In this document: positions 7,436-15,825 of the stretch, piece after piece
Layout of the letters: the number at the start of each line of letters is the position of its first letter
Numbering within the stretch: the first letter of the stretch is position 1
DNA from: an uncultured Pelosinus sp.
GTDB taxonomy: Bacteria; Bacillota; Negativicutes; Sporomusales; Acetonemataceae
Length of the DNA stretch: 64,000 nucleotides
NCBI GenBank assembly: GCA_900542835.1
Contig: UQPB01000013.1
Coordinates: 16,053 to 80,052, forward strand
Direction: 5' to 3'
Program-made: the position numbers and the translations under genes
Notes under the pieces: generated by a model
What the model was told of the DNA's origin: nothing
The model's input: the letters and a program-made list of their open reading frames with translations, nothing else
Databases searched by the model: none

Positions 7436-9064
7436 TTAACGGTGTGGATCAAGAAGATTGCGGGCTTTCAGCGCCATCCAGAGTGTAAAGCGGTAATCGG
7501 GATTGTCCCAGTCCCGTCCCAGCAGCTTTTTCAGTCTTTCCAGACGGTAGCGCAGGGTATTGCGATGGATGAACAGCTTTTCCGCCGCCTCGACGACGTT
7601 TCCCTGGCACTCGAGAAAGACCTCCAGGGTTTTTAGCAGTTCCTGACGGTTTTTTAGGTCGGGCCGGTCGATGGCGCCGAGGATGTCTCTGTAGAATTGC
7701 TCCAACCGGCTGCCGGCGTTCAATAGAAGATTGTAGATCTCCATGTCGTTCCAAAAGGCGACGCGGCCTTTGCCATATAGCTGGCGGACCGTCCGGATCA
7801 TATCGCGGACATGCGCATAGTTGCCGGCAAAGTCGGCGAGGTCGGCGCCCAGGCGGCTGACACCGATTGTCAGGGTGATGTCGGGCCAGCGCAGACGGGC
7901 CTGTTGCTGGATCGTCTGCGCCAGCGTGTTCAGCCGTTTGCGCGCGTCGCCGCCGGGCCTGCGGCCGGCGGGCAGAACGACGACAATGCTGTCGCTGCGG
8001 CTGACCGTCATTGCCGGCTGCTTCCAGGCAGCGGCCGCCTGTTCGACCAGGCGCAGCAGCTCGTTCTTCATTCGCCGCGCCAGCAGCTCGGACTGCGCCC
8101 TGCCGGCCAGCATGCCGGTAAAGCCGTCAATATCGGCGGCCAGAATGTAATACGGTTCGTTGAGGCGGAGGCCAACCGCCTCGCCGCGGGTCAACGCCAG
8201 CTCCCGGTTGGTCACGGCGCCGGCGATCAGGTCCTCGAGAAAGTCGCGTTTATAGCTGTGCCTGGCCTCACTCACCGCTTCTTCGCGCGCCAGCTGCAGC
8301 GCCGTAACCGTTACCGCGTGCTCCACCGCGATTGTCTGCATATCGGTCAGCGGGCCGTTCGGCTCCTGGCTGCGGACCAGAATATAACCATAGCGCATTT
8401 TCTGGACATCGACGGCGAACACGTCCCAGTCAACCGTTCCCAGACGCAACCGCCGGCAGTTGGCGCGGCCGGTCAATCTATCCGCCGCCGCAGCCAGGCT
8501 GGCGGCCGCTTCCTCGCCGGAGGCCGCGAGGAGCTCGCCGCTTCCGTCGGTGATCAGCACCGGCCGCCCCAGCAGCTGCGCCAGCTCCGCCGCCAGCGGC
8601 GGCAATCCGTTTTGCTCCAGGGCCAGCTGGGTCAAGCGGCGGTGGATCTTTTCCGAATAGGCGAGCTTGTCGGCTTGTTGATTGATAATGACGGTCATTA
8701 ACGGATGGGTAATATCGAGAAATGATACGCCGTCCGGAACATCCAGCAGCGGTATGCCCAGTTCGTCGGCCAGCCGCAGCAGCGGTGGCGGCGGTTCGCC
8801 GACGAACCGGCCGAATTTTACCGCCAGCGCAGCCGCGCCGGAGCGCCCCAATGCCCGCAGGATCGCAAGCTGGCCGTCGGGATCATTGCGGACGGCGTAA
8901 AAGGTCGTGATCAACAGTTCGTTTTCCCGCAGCCACAAAAACGAATCCGGCACCTCGAGAATATCGACGCAGTTGATCTGTCTGTCCAGGCCGCCGCTGC
9001 CGGCGACCAGGCGGCTGTGGTGCAGCCCGCCGATGCGCAGGGCCTCTCTGACGGTAATTGCCAT
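7436..9064 (-). CDS. PucR family transcriptional regulator
   Basis: A 542-residue regulator with the standard PucR layout. The N-terminal PucR domain covers about residues 5-125 (VREALRIGGLHHSRLVAG, LRENELLITTFYA). A degenerate GGDEF-like domain lies around 270-400. A C-terminal helix-turn-helix lies around 485-535 (AAEKLFIHRNTLRYRLERLKKLLG). AAGGTGA precedes the ATG. PucR proteins usually activate purine, amino acid or amine catabolic genes when the pathway substrate is present. Placed directly upstream of the OPT operon and read in the same direction, it most likely controls that operon. It has its own terminator, so it is a separate transcript. Confidence 0.9.
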   Translation of the reverse strand: MAITVREALRIGGLHHSRLVAGSGGLDRQINCVDILEVPDSFLWLRENELLITTFYAVRNDPDGQLAILRALGRSGAAALAVKFGRFVGEPPPPLLRLADELGIPLLDVPDGVSFLDITHPLMTVIINQQADKLAYSEKIHRRLTQLALEQNGLPPLAAELAQLLGRPVLITDGSGELLAASGEEAAASLAAAADRLTGRANCRRLRLGTVDWDVFAVDVQKMRYGYILVRSQEPNGPLTDMQTIAVEHAVTVTALQLAREEAVSEARHSYKRDFLEDLIAGAVTNRELALTRGEAVGLRLNEPYYILAADIDGFTGMLAGRAQSELLARRMKNELLRLVEQAAAAWKQPAMTVSRSDSIVVVLPAGRRPGGDARKRLNTLAQTIQQQARLRWPDITLTIGVSRLGADLADFAGNYAHVRDMIRTVRQLYGKGRVAFWNDMEIYNLLLNAGSRLEQFYRDILGAIDRPDLKNRQELLKTLEVFLECQGNVVEAAEKLFIHRNTLRYRLERLKKLLGRDWDNPDYRFTLWMALKARNLLDPHR

Positions 9065-9109
9065 TGTATCACCTTGCGTTATCAGTATTTTATTGCTATC
9101 GTCGCTTAG

Positions 9110-9169
9110 CTAAGTAACCGCTGATTAAATGAACCAGCCAAACCGGCGGGATAATCAGTCGTTACTTAG
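9110..9169. repeat. Dispersed palindromic element, copy 1
   Basis: Two 18-nt arms (CTAAGTAACCGCTGATTA at 9110-9127, TAATCAGTCGTTACTTAG at 9152-9169) form an imperfect inverted repeat with two mismatches. It lies between the pucR-like and MFS genes, and its right arm includes the MFS stop codon. It shares arm sequence and part of the loop (TGAACCAG) with copy 2 at 33357-33407. Confidence 0.75.
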
Positions 9170-10371
9170 GCTTCGCCGCCGGCGGGCGCTTTTACCCGCG
9201 TGCTGACCCAGACGGCGACGATCGCAAACAACAGCGCGGTTATCCAGAATACGGACGGTATACCCAGCGCCAGGGCGATGACGCCGCCGCTAAGCGGCCC
9301 CAGTACGTTGCCGAGCTGAACCGCGCCGGTGGTTACGCCGTAGGCGACGCCCTGCTTGGCGCGGGGAATCAGCAGCGAAATAATCGTGTTCGAGGTCGGC
9401 AGCATCGCTCCCAGACAGAAGCCGCTCAGGCCGCGCAGCGCTGCGAACGACCACACGGAAGCGGCCAGCGCCTGCCAGGCGAAAAAGAAGGCGCCGACAG
9501 CGGCGGCCGCGACAAGAATATCGCGGTTGCGGTAGCGCCGCATCAGCCTGCCGGCGCCGGCGGCGGCAATGGCGCTGGTGACGCCGGCGATGGCAATGAT
9601 GGTGCCGGAAATGCTGGCCAGGTAGGTGGTATCGCTAACCAGTGCCTGGACGTAAAGCGGCATGACCGGAGCGATAATCTGGATCGAAAACTGGATCAGG
9701 AACTGGACGACCAGCATGCTTTTGAGGCCGGGAATGGCGAGAATATCCTTGATCTCGCCGCCAATGGACGGTTTGGCTGCCTTAGGCGCGGCCGTAAACT
9801 GTTCGTTGACGGCAAAATGAATGATGATGAGCGAGATAAAGCACAGCAGGCCAAAGGCGGCGAAGGCCTGACGGTAGCCCAGGCTGTCAGCCACCAGCCC
9901 GCCGAACATCGGGCCGGCCGCGCCGCCGGCGATCATTGCCGTTTGAAAGATGCCCATGGCAAACCCCAGCTCATTTTTAGGGGCAACGCTGGCCACCAGC
10001 GCCAGGGCGGCAGCGGTAAAGCCGCCGAATATCCCCTGAACGATACGCAGCGCCAGCAGCTGATAAATACTGGAGACAAACGCCATGCTGATCATGACAA
10101 AGCCAAACATCAGCATGACACGCTCAACCAGCGGCTTGCGGCCCTTGCGGTCGGCCACCGATCCCCAGTAGGGGCTGGCCAGTCCGGCGAACAGCGGCGC
10201 TACGCCCATCAGCACACCGGACCAGATTTCAATATCTTCGAGGCGGGTAATGCCGAGCTGCGGTATATACAGGGGAATGAACGCGATTACGCCGGTAATG
10301 GCGCCCATGCCGATAAACTGCGCCAGCCACATCACAGCCAGATTCTTTTTCCATTCAGTCACAGCCAACAC
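9166..10371 (-). CDS. MFS transporter (multidrug exporter-like)
   Basis: A 401-residue, 12-helix major facilitator protein. The N-terminal half has the family motif between helices 2 and 3 (GSVADRKGRKPLVERV) and a helix-5-like stretch (GFAMGIFQTAMIAGGAAGPMFGG) resembling the antiporter motif C of drug:H+ exporters. The start is GTG at 10371 with GGGAGG about 10 nt upstream; a second GTG four codons later is possible. The nearest relatives by eye are MdtG/YfhI-type efflux pumps. It follows the MCP gene in the same direction and precedes the PucR-like gene without clear operon linkage. The substrate is unknown. Confidence 0.85.
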   Translation of the reverse strand: MLAVTEWKKNLAVMWLAQFIGMGAITGVIAFIPLYIPQLGITRLEDIEIWSGVLMGVAPLFAGLASPYWGSVADRKGRKPLVERVMLMFGFVMISMAFVSSIYQLLALRIVQGIFGGFTAAALALVASVAPKNELGFAMGIFQTAMIAGGAAGPMFGGLVADSLGYRQAFAAFGLLCFISLIIIHFAVNEQFTAAPKAAKPSIGGEIKDILAIPGLKSMLVVQFLIQFSIQIIAPVMPLYVQALVSDTTYLASISGTIIAIAGVTSAIAAAGAGRLMRRYRNRDILVAAAAVGAFFFAWQALAASVWSFAALRGLSGFCLGAMLPTSNTIISLLIPRAKQGVAYGVTTGAVQLGNVLGPLSGGVIALALGIPSVFWITALLFAIVAVWVSTRVKAPAGGEA

Positions 10372-10450
10372 CTTTTGCTTTCCTCCCGGACCGGTACTGC
10401 CGGCCGGGTGCAGCGTCGCCGCGCTGCTTTACTTGCTATTGTTCGCTCCC

Positions 10451-10473
10451 GGCCGCGGGATTCCTCCGCGGCC
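10451..10473. other. GC-rich hairpin after the Cache-MCP gene
   Basis: An 8-bp perfect stem (GGCCGCGG at 10451-10458, CCGCGGCC at 10466-10473) starts on the last base of the chemoreceptor stop codon. No T-run follows on either strand, so it is a weak or factor-assisted terminator at best, or an mRNA-stabilising 3' hairpin. Confidence 0.4.
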
Positions 10474-12185
10474 TATACTTTAAACTGGCCCACCGTTTGC
10501 TCCAGCTGGTTGGAGGCGGTCAGCAGCGCCTGGCTGGAAGCGGTGATTTCCTGCATTGCCGCCGACTGATTTTCAACCGCGGCGGCGATGGTTTTGGCCT
10601 GCTGGGTGATGTCGCTGGAAATACCGTCAACCTCCTGCACGGCGGCGAGCACCTGGTCGCTGCCAGTCATCAGCTGCAGCAGCGTATCGGCCGAGCGGGT
10701 GGCGATTTGGGCAACGCGATCGATTTCGCTGCGGATTGTCGCAAACGCGGCCCCTGCCTGATCGACAATTTTCGTGCCCTTTTCCACCTCGGCGGCGCTT
10801 TCGCTGATCGTCGCCACCGCCAGTTCGGTCCGGCCCTGAATCGCATTAATAATATCGGTAATCTGGCGCGCGGCCGTCTGCGACTCCTCGGCCAGCTTGC
10901 GGACCTCCTCGGCGACCACGGCAAAGCCGCGGCCCTGCTCGCCGGCTCGCGCCGCTTCAATCGCCGCGTTTAAGGCCAGCAGATTGGTCTGGTTGGCAAG
11001 AGCGGCGATCACGCTGATGATTTTACCGATCTCATGCGAACTTTCGCCCAGCTCGGCGATAACAGCGGCGCAATCTCCGGTTTTGGTTTGAATTTGGTTC
11101 ATCTGCGCGATTGCGGTGGCGATCGCGGCATTGCCGTCGTCGGCCAGCGCCGCCGTGCTGCCGGTGATTGCGGCGGTTTCCTTGGCGCTGTCGACGCCGT
11201 GGCGAATACCGCCGGTAATGGTCTCTACCACGCTGAGCGCATCGTTGGCAGTGTGTGACTGCCGTTCGGTGGCGGCGGCGGTTTGCGAGGCCAGGGAGGC
11301 TACCTGAGCGGCGGCGTTTGCCGACTGGCCGGCGTTGGCCGAAAGCTCTTCTGACGATGCCGCTACCCGTTGGGCGGCACCGGCAATTTGCCCGACCAGC
11401 CGGCGCATATTTTCAGTCATGTCGTTGACGACCGCCGCCAGCCGGCCCAGTTCGTCGTTGTTGGTCACCTCCAGCCGCTTGGTCAGGTCACCGCCGCTGT
11501 TGGCCATCTCCCGCAGTTTAGCGATAATGTTGTCCAGCGGCCTGCTGATCGTACGGCGGGAAAACCAATAGGTAAACAGCAGCATGAGCGCCACCAGGCT
11601 GAAATTGGCCGCGAAAATAACGGTCGTTACCTTGGCGACCGTTTCCTCGACGTCGTCAATATTGACTCCGGTGCAGATGACCCAGCCCCAGGGCTCGTAC
11701 AGCTTTGCGTATACACGGCGGTAAAGCGGATCCGGCGTATCCGGTCTGGCGTACCAGAGGTTAATGTAATGACCGGCTTCCTTATGGTTTTGGGCGCCGG
11801 CGATGTACTCTTTTACCGTAAAGGTTCCCTTGATGTCCTTGGTGCCGCCGCGGTCCTGGCCGACCATATCAGGGCGGTCGCCATGCATGACATTCACCAG
11901 CGCGGTATTATCAATCCAGAAATAGCTGTTGTTTCCGTAGCGCATCTTGCTGGTCGCCGCAATCGCCTGCGCCTGCGCCTCAGCCGCAGTTAACGCTCCT
12001 GACTGCGCCAATGAGGCATAGTAGCTGATCAGTGAATGAACATTGTCGACATTGTATTTCAATTGCAGGTCCTTTTCGCGGTAAATGCTGTCTCTTGCCT
12101 GCGGGATAATATAAAAATAGCTGATCAGGCTGAAAAAGAGAATAGGTACAATGGTTATGAGCATAAGTTTGTTGATGATTTTCAC
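10473..12185 (-). CDS. Methyl-accepting chemotaxis protein with Cache sensor
   Basis: A 570-residue chemoreceptor. The GTG start at 12185 follows GGAGGGG at 7-8 nt; an in-frame ATG further upstream has no ribosome site. It begins with a membrane helix (LMLITIVPILFFSLISYFYI). The extracellular single Cache domain spans about residues 35-185, with the typical YFWIDN and GWVICTGVNIDDVE signatures. A second membrane helix follows around 190-210, then HAMP and the coiled-coil signalling region with the conserved hairpin tip (NQTNLLALNAAIEAARAGE). Cache domains of this type bind small organic acids or amino acids. No che genes are adjacent, so the signal goes to a chemotaxis system encoded elsewhere. 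Confidence 0.92.
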   Translation of the reverse strand: MKIINKLMLITIVPILFFSLISYFYIIPQARDSIYREKDLQLKYNVDNVHSLISYYASLAQSGALTAAEAQAQAIAATSKMRYGNNSYFWIDNTALVNVMHGDRPDMVGQDRGGTKDIKGTFTVKEYIAGAQNHKEAGHYINLWYARPDTPDPLYRRVYAKLYEPWGWVICTGVNIDDVEETVAKVTTVIFAANFSLVALMLLFTYWFSRRTISRPLDNIIAKLREMANSGGDLTKRLEVTNNDELGRLAAVVNDMTENMRRLVGQIAGAAQRVAASSEELSANAGQSANAAAQVASLASQTAAATERQSHTANDALSVVETITGGIRHGVDSAKETAAITGSTAALADDGNAAIATAIAQMNQIQTKTGDCAAVIAELGESSHEIGKIISVIAALANQTNLLALNAAIEAARAGEQGRGFAVVAEEVRKLAEESQTAARQITDIINAIQGRTELAVATISESAAEVEKGTKIVDQAGAAFATIRSEIDRVAQIATRSADTLLQLMTGSDQVLAAVQEVDGISSDITQQAKTIAAAVENQSAAMQEITASSQALLTASNQLEQTVGQFKV

Positions 12186-12537
12186 GCCGTTTCCCCTCCG
12201 CATATACAATCAAAAAATAATATAATGGATAAGACTTTTTAACTAACAGTAATAGTTTTTATCACTGCTTCCTCATTATATGGCAATTATGCTCAATTTT
12301 CAAGCCGGCGCGCCGGTTTGAGCCAGATTAACCGCTTAGCCGGGATGGTGAAAAGCGGCTGATTTGGCGACAATAATCTTTATTTGCAAAAAAGGTATAA
12401 ACAGGAAAACTTTGACGTAAAACAACTTGTGTGGTAAAATGAAGTTGTTTCTTTGTGAAAGCATAGCCTTGCCAAGCAATGCGGATAGTAAGGAAAATAG
12501 ATAAAAGGGCCGCTTAGGTTCTGGTGGGAGGGAATCA
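12186..12537. other. Divergent intergenic region, MCP / betaine operon
   Basis: This 352-bp region separates the minus-strand chemoreceptor from the plus-strand betaine operon. It is clearly AT-richer than its surroundings. It holds a strong plus-strand promoter at 12412-12440. No further gene, tRNA or riboswitch was recognised. The leader from that promoter to the proV ATG is about 90 nt. Confidence 0.6.
12412..12440 (+). promoter_or_regulatory. Sigma-70/A type promoter of the betaine operon
   Basis: A -35 box TTGACG (12412-12417) and a -10 box TAAAAT (12435-12440) are separated by exactly 17 bp, close to consensus. They lie about 100 bp upstream of the proV-like ATG and point toward it. 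Confidence 0.75.
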
Positions 12538-13728
12538 ATGGAAAAACTTGTTGTGAAGCAATTATTTAAAATTTTTGGCTCGCATCCGCAATCGGTGTGG
12601 CCTTTATTGGAGCAGGGAGTGTCGAAGCGGGATATTCTGGAGAAAACCGGCCATACGGTTGGGATTAACCGCGTCAGTTTCGAGGTAAAGCAGGGAGAAA
12701 TCTTTGTGGTGATGGGCCTGTCGGGCTGCGGCAAATCGACGCTGATCCGCTGCCTTAACCGACTGATCGAACCAACGGCCGGCGAAATCTGGCTGGACGG
12801 CGAGAATATTTTGTCCGTCAGTCCGGAGCGCCTGCTTGAAATACGGCGTAAAAAGATTGCCATGGTCTTTCAGAAATTTGCCTTGCTGCCGCACCGCGAT
12901 ATCTGCAGCAATGTGGAATACGGCCTGGAGGTACAGGGTGTGGACGCGGCGGCGCGGCGGGAGAAGGCGCTGCAGGCGATTCAAATGGTCGGCCTGAAGG
13001 GCTATGAACGGTCAATGCCGGACCAGCTTAGCGGCGGTATGCAGCAACGGGTTGGGCTGGCGCGTGCCTTGGCGACTGATCCGGACATTCTGCTGATGGA
13101 TGAAGCGTTTAGCGCGCTTGATCCGCTCATTCGCAAGGAGATGCAGGGAGAATTGCTGGATCTGCAGGCCAAGATGCATAAGACGATTGTCTTTATTACC
13201 CATGATCTGGATGAGGCGCTGAAGCTGGGCGACCGGATCGCGATGATGCGCGACGGTCAGGTGGTGCAGTTGGGAACGCCGGAGGAAATCCTGACCCAGC
13301 CGGCCGACGACTATGTGCGTGAGTTTGTTCAGGATGTTGACCGTACCAAGGTACTTACCGCCGCCTCGATTATGAAGCGGCCGGATCCGCTGGTGCTGCC
13401 GAAGGACGGGCCGCGGGTGGCGGTGCGGCGGATGCAGGAGGAGAATATATCCAGCATTTACGCGGTTAACGCCCAACGGCAGTTCCTTGGCAGCGTTAAG
13501 ATCGAAGCGGCAATGGATCTGGTGCGGCAGGGCAGTCATGACCTGAGCTCAGTGCTTGTCGCCGACGCGGAGCTGACCTCGCCCGACATGCCGCTGCTTG
13601 ATCTGCTGCCAGTCGCATTTCGCGCCAAGTCGCCGCTGGTGGTTGTGGATGATCAGCAGGTGATGCTCGGCATTATCGGCCGGGCCTCGGTTATATCCCA
13701 TATCATGGGTGAAGGAGGTGGGCAATGA
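12538..13728 (+). CDS. proV: Glycine betaine/proline ABC importer, ATP-binding subunit with CBS pair
   Basis: A 396-residue ATPase of the ProV/OpuAA group. The Walker A motif GLSGCGKST is at residues 60-68, the signature LSGGMQQR near 164, and Walker B (ILLMDEAFSALDP) near 185. A C-terminal tandem CBS domain (about 275-395) is the usual ionic-strength sensor of these importers. GGGAGGG precedes the ATG. It energises uptake of glycine betaine or a related quaternary amine, either for osmoprotection or, in Sporomusa-type anaerobes, as a carbon and energy source. It is the first gene of a three-gene operon and overlaps the permease gene by 4 bp (ATGA). Confidence 0.93.
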   Translation: MEKLVVKQLFKIFGSHPQSVWPLLEQGVSKRDILEKTGHTVGINRVSFEVKQGEIFVVMGLSGCGKSTLIRCLNRLIEPTAGEIWLDGENILSVSPERLLEIRRKKIAMVFQKFALLPHRDICSNVEYGLEVQGVDAAARREKALQAIQMVGLKGYERSMPDQLSGGMQQRVGLARALATDPDILLMDEAFSALDPLIRKEMQGELLDLQAKMHKTIVFITHDLDEALKLGDRIAMMRDGQVVQLGTPEEILTQPADDYVREFVQDVDRTKVLTAASIMKRPDPLVLPKDGPRVAVRRMQEENISSIYAVNAQRQFLGSVKIEAAMDLVRQGSHDLSSVLVADAELTSPDMPLLDLLPVAFRAKSPLVVVDDQQVMLGIIGRASVISHIMGEGGGQ

Positions 13729-14558
13729 TGCGGATTCAGATTGGCACGGTATTTGAGGCGCTGATTACGTGGCTGCGCCAGAACTTCAGTGGTGTATTCG
13801 ACATGATCCGCACCCTGCTGACCGCTTTTATTGAAGCCTTTGAACAGGTGCTGCTGTTCCCCCCTGTTGCCGTCAGCATCCTGCTGCTGAGCGCTTTGGC
13901 CTGGAAAGTGGCGGGACGGCGGGTGGCGATATTTACCGCCGCCGGCCTGGCCCTGATTTATAGCATGCAGCTCTGGACCCAGACCATGGAAACCTTGGCG
14001 CTGGTGCTGACCTCGGCCCTGATTGCCCTGTTGCTGGGGGTGCCGATGGGTATCTGGATGTCAAGCGGCGACCGCGTGGACCGGCTGGCCCGGCCAGTGC
14101 TGGATTTTATGCAGACCATGCCGGCGTTTGTCTACCTGATTCCGGCGATTTTATTCTTTAAGCTGGGCAAGGTCCCCGGCGCGGTGGCAACGGTTATCTT
14201 TGCGATGCCGCCGGCGGTGCGGCTGACCAATCTCGGCATCAGGCAGGTACCGGCGGACGTGGTGGAAGCGGCCCGTTCCTTTGGCTCAACCTCACGTCAG
14301 CTGTTATTTAAAGTGCAATTGCCGATTGCCGTTCCGACGATTTTGGCGGGCGTCAATCAGACAATTATGTTATCCCTGTCCATGGTGGTCATTGCCGCCA
14401 TGATCGGCGCAGGAGGCTTGGGAGAGGAGGTCTTAAAGGGAATTACCCAGCTAAAGATCGGCCGCGGGTTTGAGAGCGGTGTTGCTGTGGTGCTGCTGGC
14501 GATGATCCTGGACCGCATCACGCAGAATTTAGCTAAGGGCAAATCTAAACAAAAATAA
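13725..14558 (+). CDS. proW: Glycine betaine/proline ABC importer, permease
   Basis: A 277-residue inner-membrane permease of the ProW/OpuAB type. About six or seven hydrophobic helices are visible. The EAA-like cytoplasmic loop that docks on the ATPase is present (EAARSFGSTSRQLLFKVQLPIA). Two adjacent ATG codons at 13725 and 13728 could both start it; GGAGGTGGG just upstream favours the second. Translation is coupled to the ATPase gene through the ATGA overlap. It forms the channel of the importer with the substrate-binding lipoprotein encoded 15 bp downstream. Confidence 0.92.
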   Translation: MMRIQIGTVFEALITWLRQNFSGVFDMIRTLLTAFIEAFEQVLLFPPVAVSILLLSALAWKVAGRRVAIFTAAGLALIYSMQLWTQTMETLALVLTSALIALLLGVPMGIWMSSGDRVDRLARPVLDFMQTMPAFVYLIPAILFFKLGKVPGAVATVIFAMPPAVRLTNLGIRQVPADVVEAARSFGSTSRQLLFKVQLPIAVPTILAGVNQTIMLSLSMVVIAAMIGAGGLGEEVLKGITQLKIGRGFESGVAVVLLAMILDRITQNLAKGKSKQK

Positions 14559-14573
14559 CAAGGAGGGTTTTCC

Positions 14574-15455
14574 ATGAATAATGGGTGGAAGAAGCGGTCG
14601 CTCTGGCTGCTGATGAGTGTTCTGGCGTTTAGTCTGGTTTTAAGCGGCTGCGGCGGTGAGTCCGCGAAAGAAGCGCCGAAAAAGACGCTGAAAATCGGCT
14701 ATGTCAATTGGTCGGAAGGGGTCGCGATGACTCATCTGGCCAAAGTCGCCATGGAAGATAAAATGGGTTACGCGGTCAATGTAACGATGGCCGATGTGGC
14801 GCCGGTGTTTACCTCGGTCGCCAATGGCGATTACGACGTATTTATGGACGCCTGGCTGCCGGTTACCCATGAAAGCTATATGAAAGAATACGGCGACAAG
14901 CTGCTGGATCTCGGCATCAGCTTTACCGGCGCCCGGATCGGCGTAGTCGTTCCTGACTATGTGACAATTAACAGCATTGAGGAGCTTAATGGCGCCAAGG
15001 CTAAATTTGGCGGCCAGATTGTCGGCATCGACTCCGGCGCCGGCATTATGAAGGCGACTGATAAGGCGATCGCCGATTACGGCCTGTCCTATAAGCTGCT
15101 GCCCGGCAGCGGGCCGGCGATGACCGCCGCCCTGAAAGACGCGGTGGAAAAGAAGGAATGGATCGCGGTTACCGGCTGGAAGCCGCATTGGAAATTTGCC
15201 ACCTGGAAGCTGAAATTCCTCGATGACCCCAAAGGCGTATATGGCAAAACGGAAGACATCCATATCGTAGCCCGTAAGGATATCGAGAAGGACCTGCCGG
15301 ACGCGGTGCAGTTTTTCAAGAACTTCAAGCTTGACGATCAACAGCTGGGCAGTCTGATGGATAGCATCGAGAAAAGCGATGATCCGGCCAAAGGCGCCCG
15401 GGAGTGGATGCAGAAAAACGAAGCACTGGTGAATGGCTGGATTCCGAAGCAATAA
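14574..15455 (+). CDS. proX: Glycine betaine ABC importer, substrate-binding lipoprotein
   Basis: A 293-residue exported lipoprotein. The signal peptide ends in a lipobox LVLSGC with the lipidated cysteine at residue 26, followed by an OpuAC-type binding domain (KIGYVNWSEGVAMTHLAK near the start). The tryptophans spread through the domain (for example VNWSEG, DAWLPVT, TGWKPHWKF) are those expected to form the aromatic cage around a quaternary ammonium group. AAGGAGGG precedes the ATG. It is the last gene of the operon and is followed by a strong terminator. The exact ligand (glycine betaine, proline betaine, choline or carnitine) cannot be settled from sequence. Confidence 0.92.
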   Translation: MNNGWKKRSLWLLMSVLAFSLVLSGCGGESAKEAPKKTLKIGYVNWSEGVAMTHLAKVAMEDKMGYAVNVTMADVAPVFTSVANGDYDVFMDAWLPVTHESYMKEYGDKLLDLGISFTGARIGVVVPDYVTINSIEELNGAKAKFGGQIVGIDSGAGIMKATDKAIADYGLSYKLLPGSGPAMTAALKDAVEKKEWIAVTGWKPHWKFATWKLKFLDDPKGVYGKTEDIHIVARKDIEKDLPDAVQFFKNFKLDDQQLGSLMDSIEKSDDPAKGAREWMQKNEALVNGWIPKQ

Positions 15456-15477
15456 CACGCAGTAAATACAGTTTCAT

Positions 15478-15520
15478 AAAGCAAAAGCGGCAACCGGTGA
15501 ACGGTTGCCGCTTTTGCTTT
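15478..15520 (+). terminator. Intrinsic terminator of the betaine operon
   Basis: Perfect 19-bp arms (15478-15496 and 15502-15520) with a 5-nt loop GTGAA form a very stable hairpin. It has A/T-rich ends, so it may work in both directions. Confidence 0.85.
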
Positions 15521-15646
15521 CTCTGAGGTAATGATGTCGAAAAATGTAGAAAAAGCAGGAAACATTTGTAAAGGAGAAAAAAAAGGAAGAACGAATTGTG
15601 TAAAATAACGGCTTAATTTGCTGTTGTCGGGAGTTTTGCCGGCGCA

Positions 15647-15722
15647 GTGCGAACCGGATGGGCTCATTGCTCGCGGAATTAGTGGCTTTGCTCTGCGGTT
15701 GACCTGTTGTATGGGCAGGACT
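15647..15722 (+). repeat. Leader-like sequence upstream of cas3
   Basis: Three blocks match the true array leader (23454-23622) in the same order. GTGCGAACC and GCTCATTG have the same 6-nt gap in both places (15647-15669 versus 23454-23476). CGCGGAATTAGTG at 15672 corresponds to CGCGGAATTGGTG at 23571. From there to the repeat the distance is 38 nt here and 39 nt in the leader. About 93 nt of the leader between the second and third block is absent here. The copy leads straight into the pseudo-repeat. Confidence 0.75.
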
Positions 15723-15753
15723 GTCGCGCCCTTATGGGCGCGTGGATTGACCC
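15723..15753 (+). repeat. Solitary degenerate CRISPR repeat in the cas3 upstream region
   Basis: A 31-nt sequence matches the 32-nt array repeat along most of its length. It starts GTCGCGCCC, has TTAT in place of the CTCGC loop, continues GGGCGCGTGGATTG, and ends ACCC instead of AAAC. The 7-bp stem CGCGCCC/GGGCGCG is fully kept. It lies 72 bp upstream of the cas3 ATG in the same orientation as the array. No second repeat follows it. Confidence 0.85.
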
Positions 15754-15825
15754 AATAGATGTTATTAGTGAAGAGGTGGCCACTAAAAGCCCAGGAATCA
15801 AGCTAAATATAAAGGGGAAAATGAA

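Larger units (their letters stand above)
15521..15825 (+). other. Region upstream of cas3
   Basis: About 300 bp between the betaine operon terminator and cas3. The first part is A/G-rich. From 15647 on it is a shortened copy of the CRISPR leader followed by one pseudo-repeat (separate entries). No protein gene was recognised. A promoter for the cas operon must lie here, but no convincing -35/-10 pair stands out. Confidence 0.5.

Noticed and set aside
12336..12863. Minus-strand frame over the proV promoter and start
   Set aside because: It covers a strong plus-strand promoter and the start of a clear ATPase gene; composition and context indicate a shadow frame.
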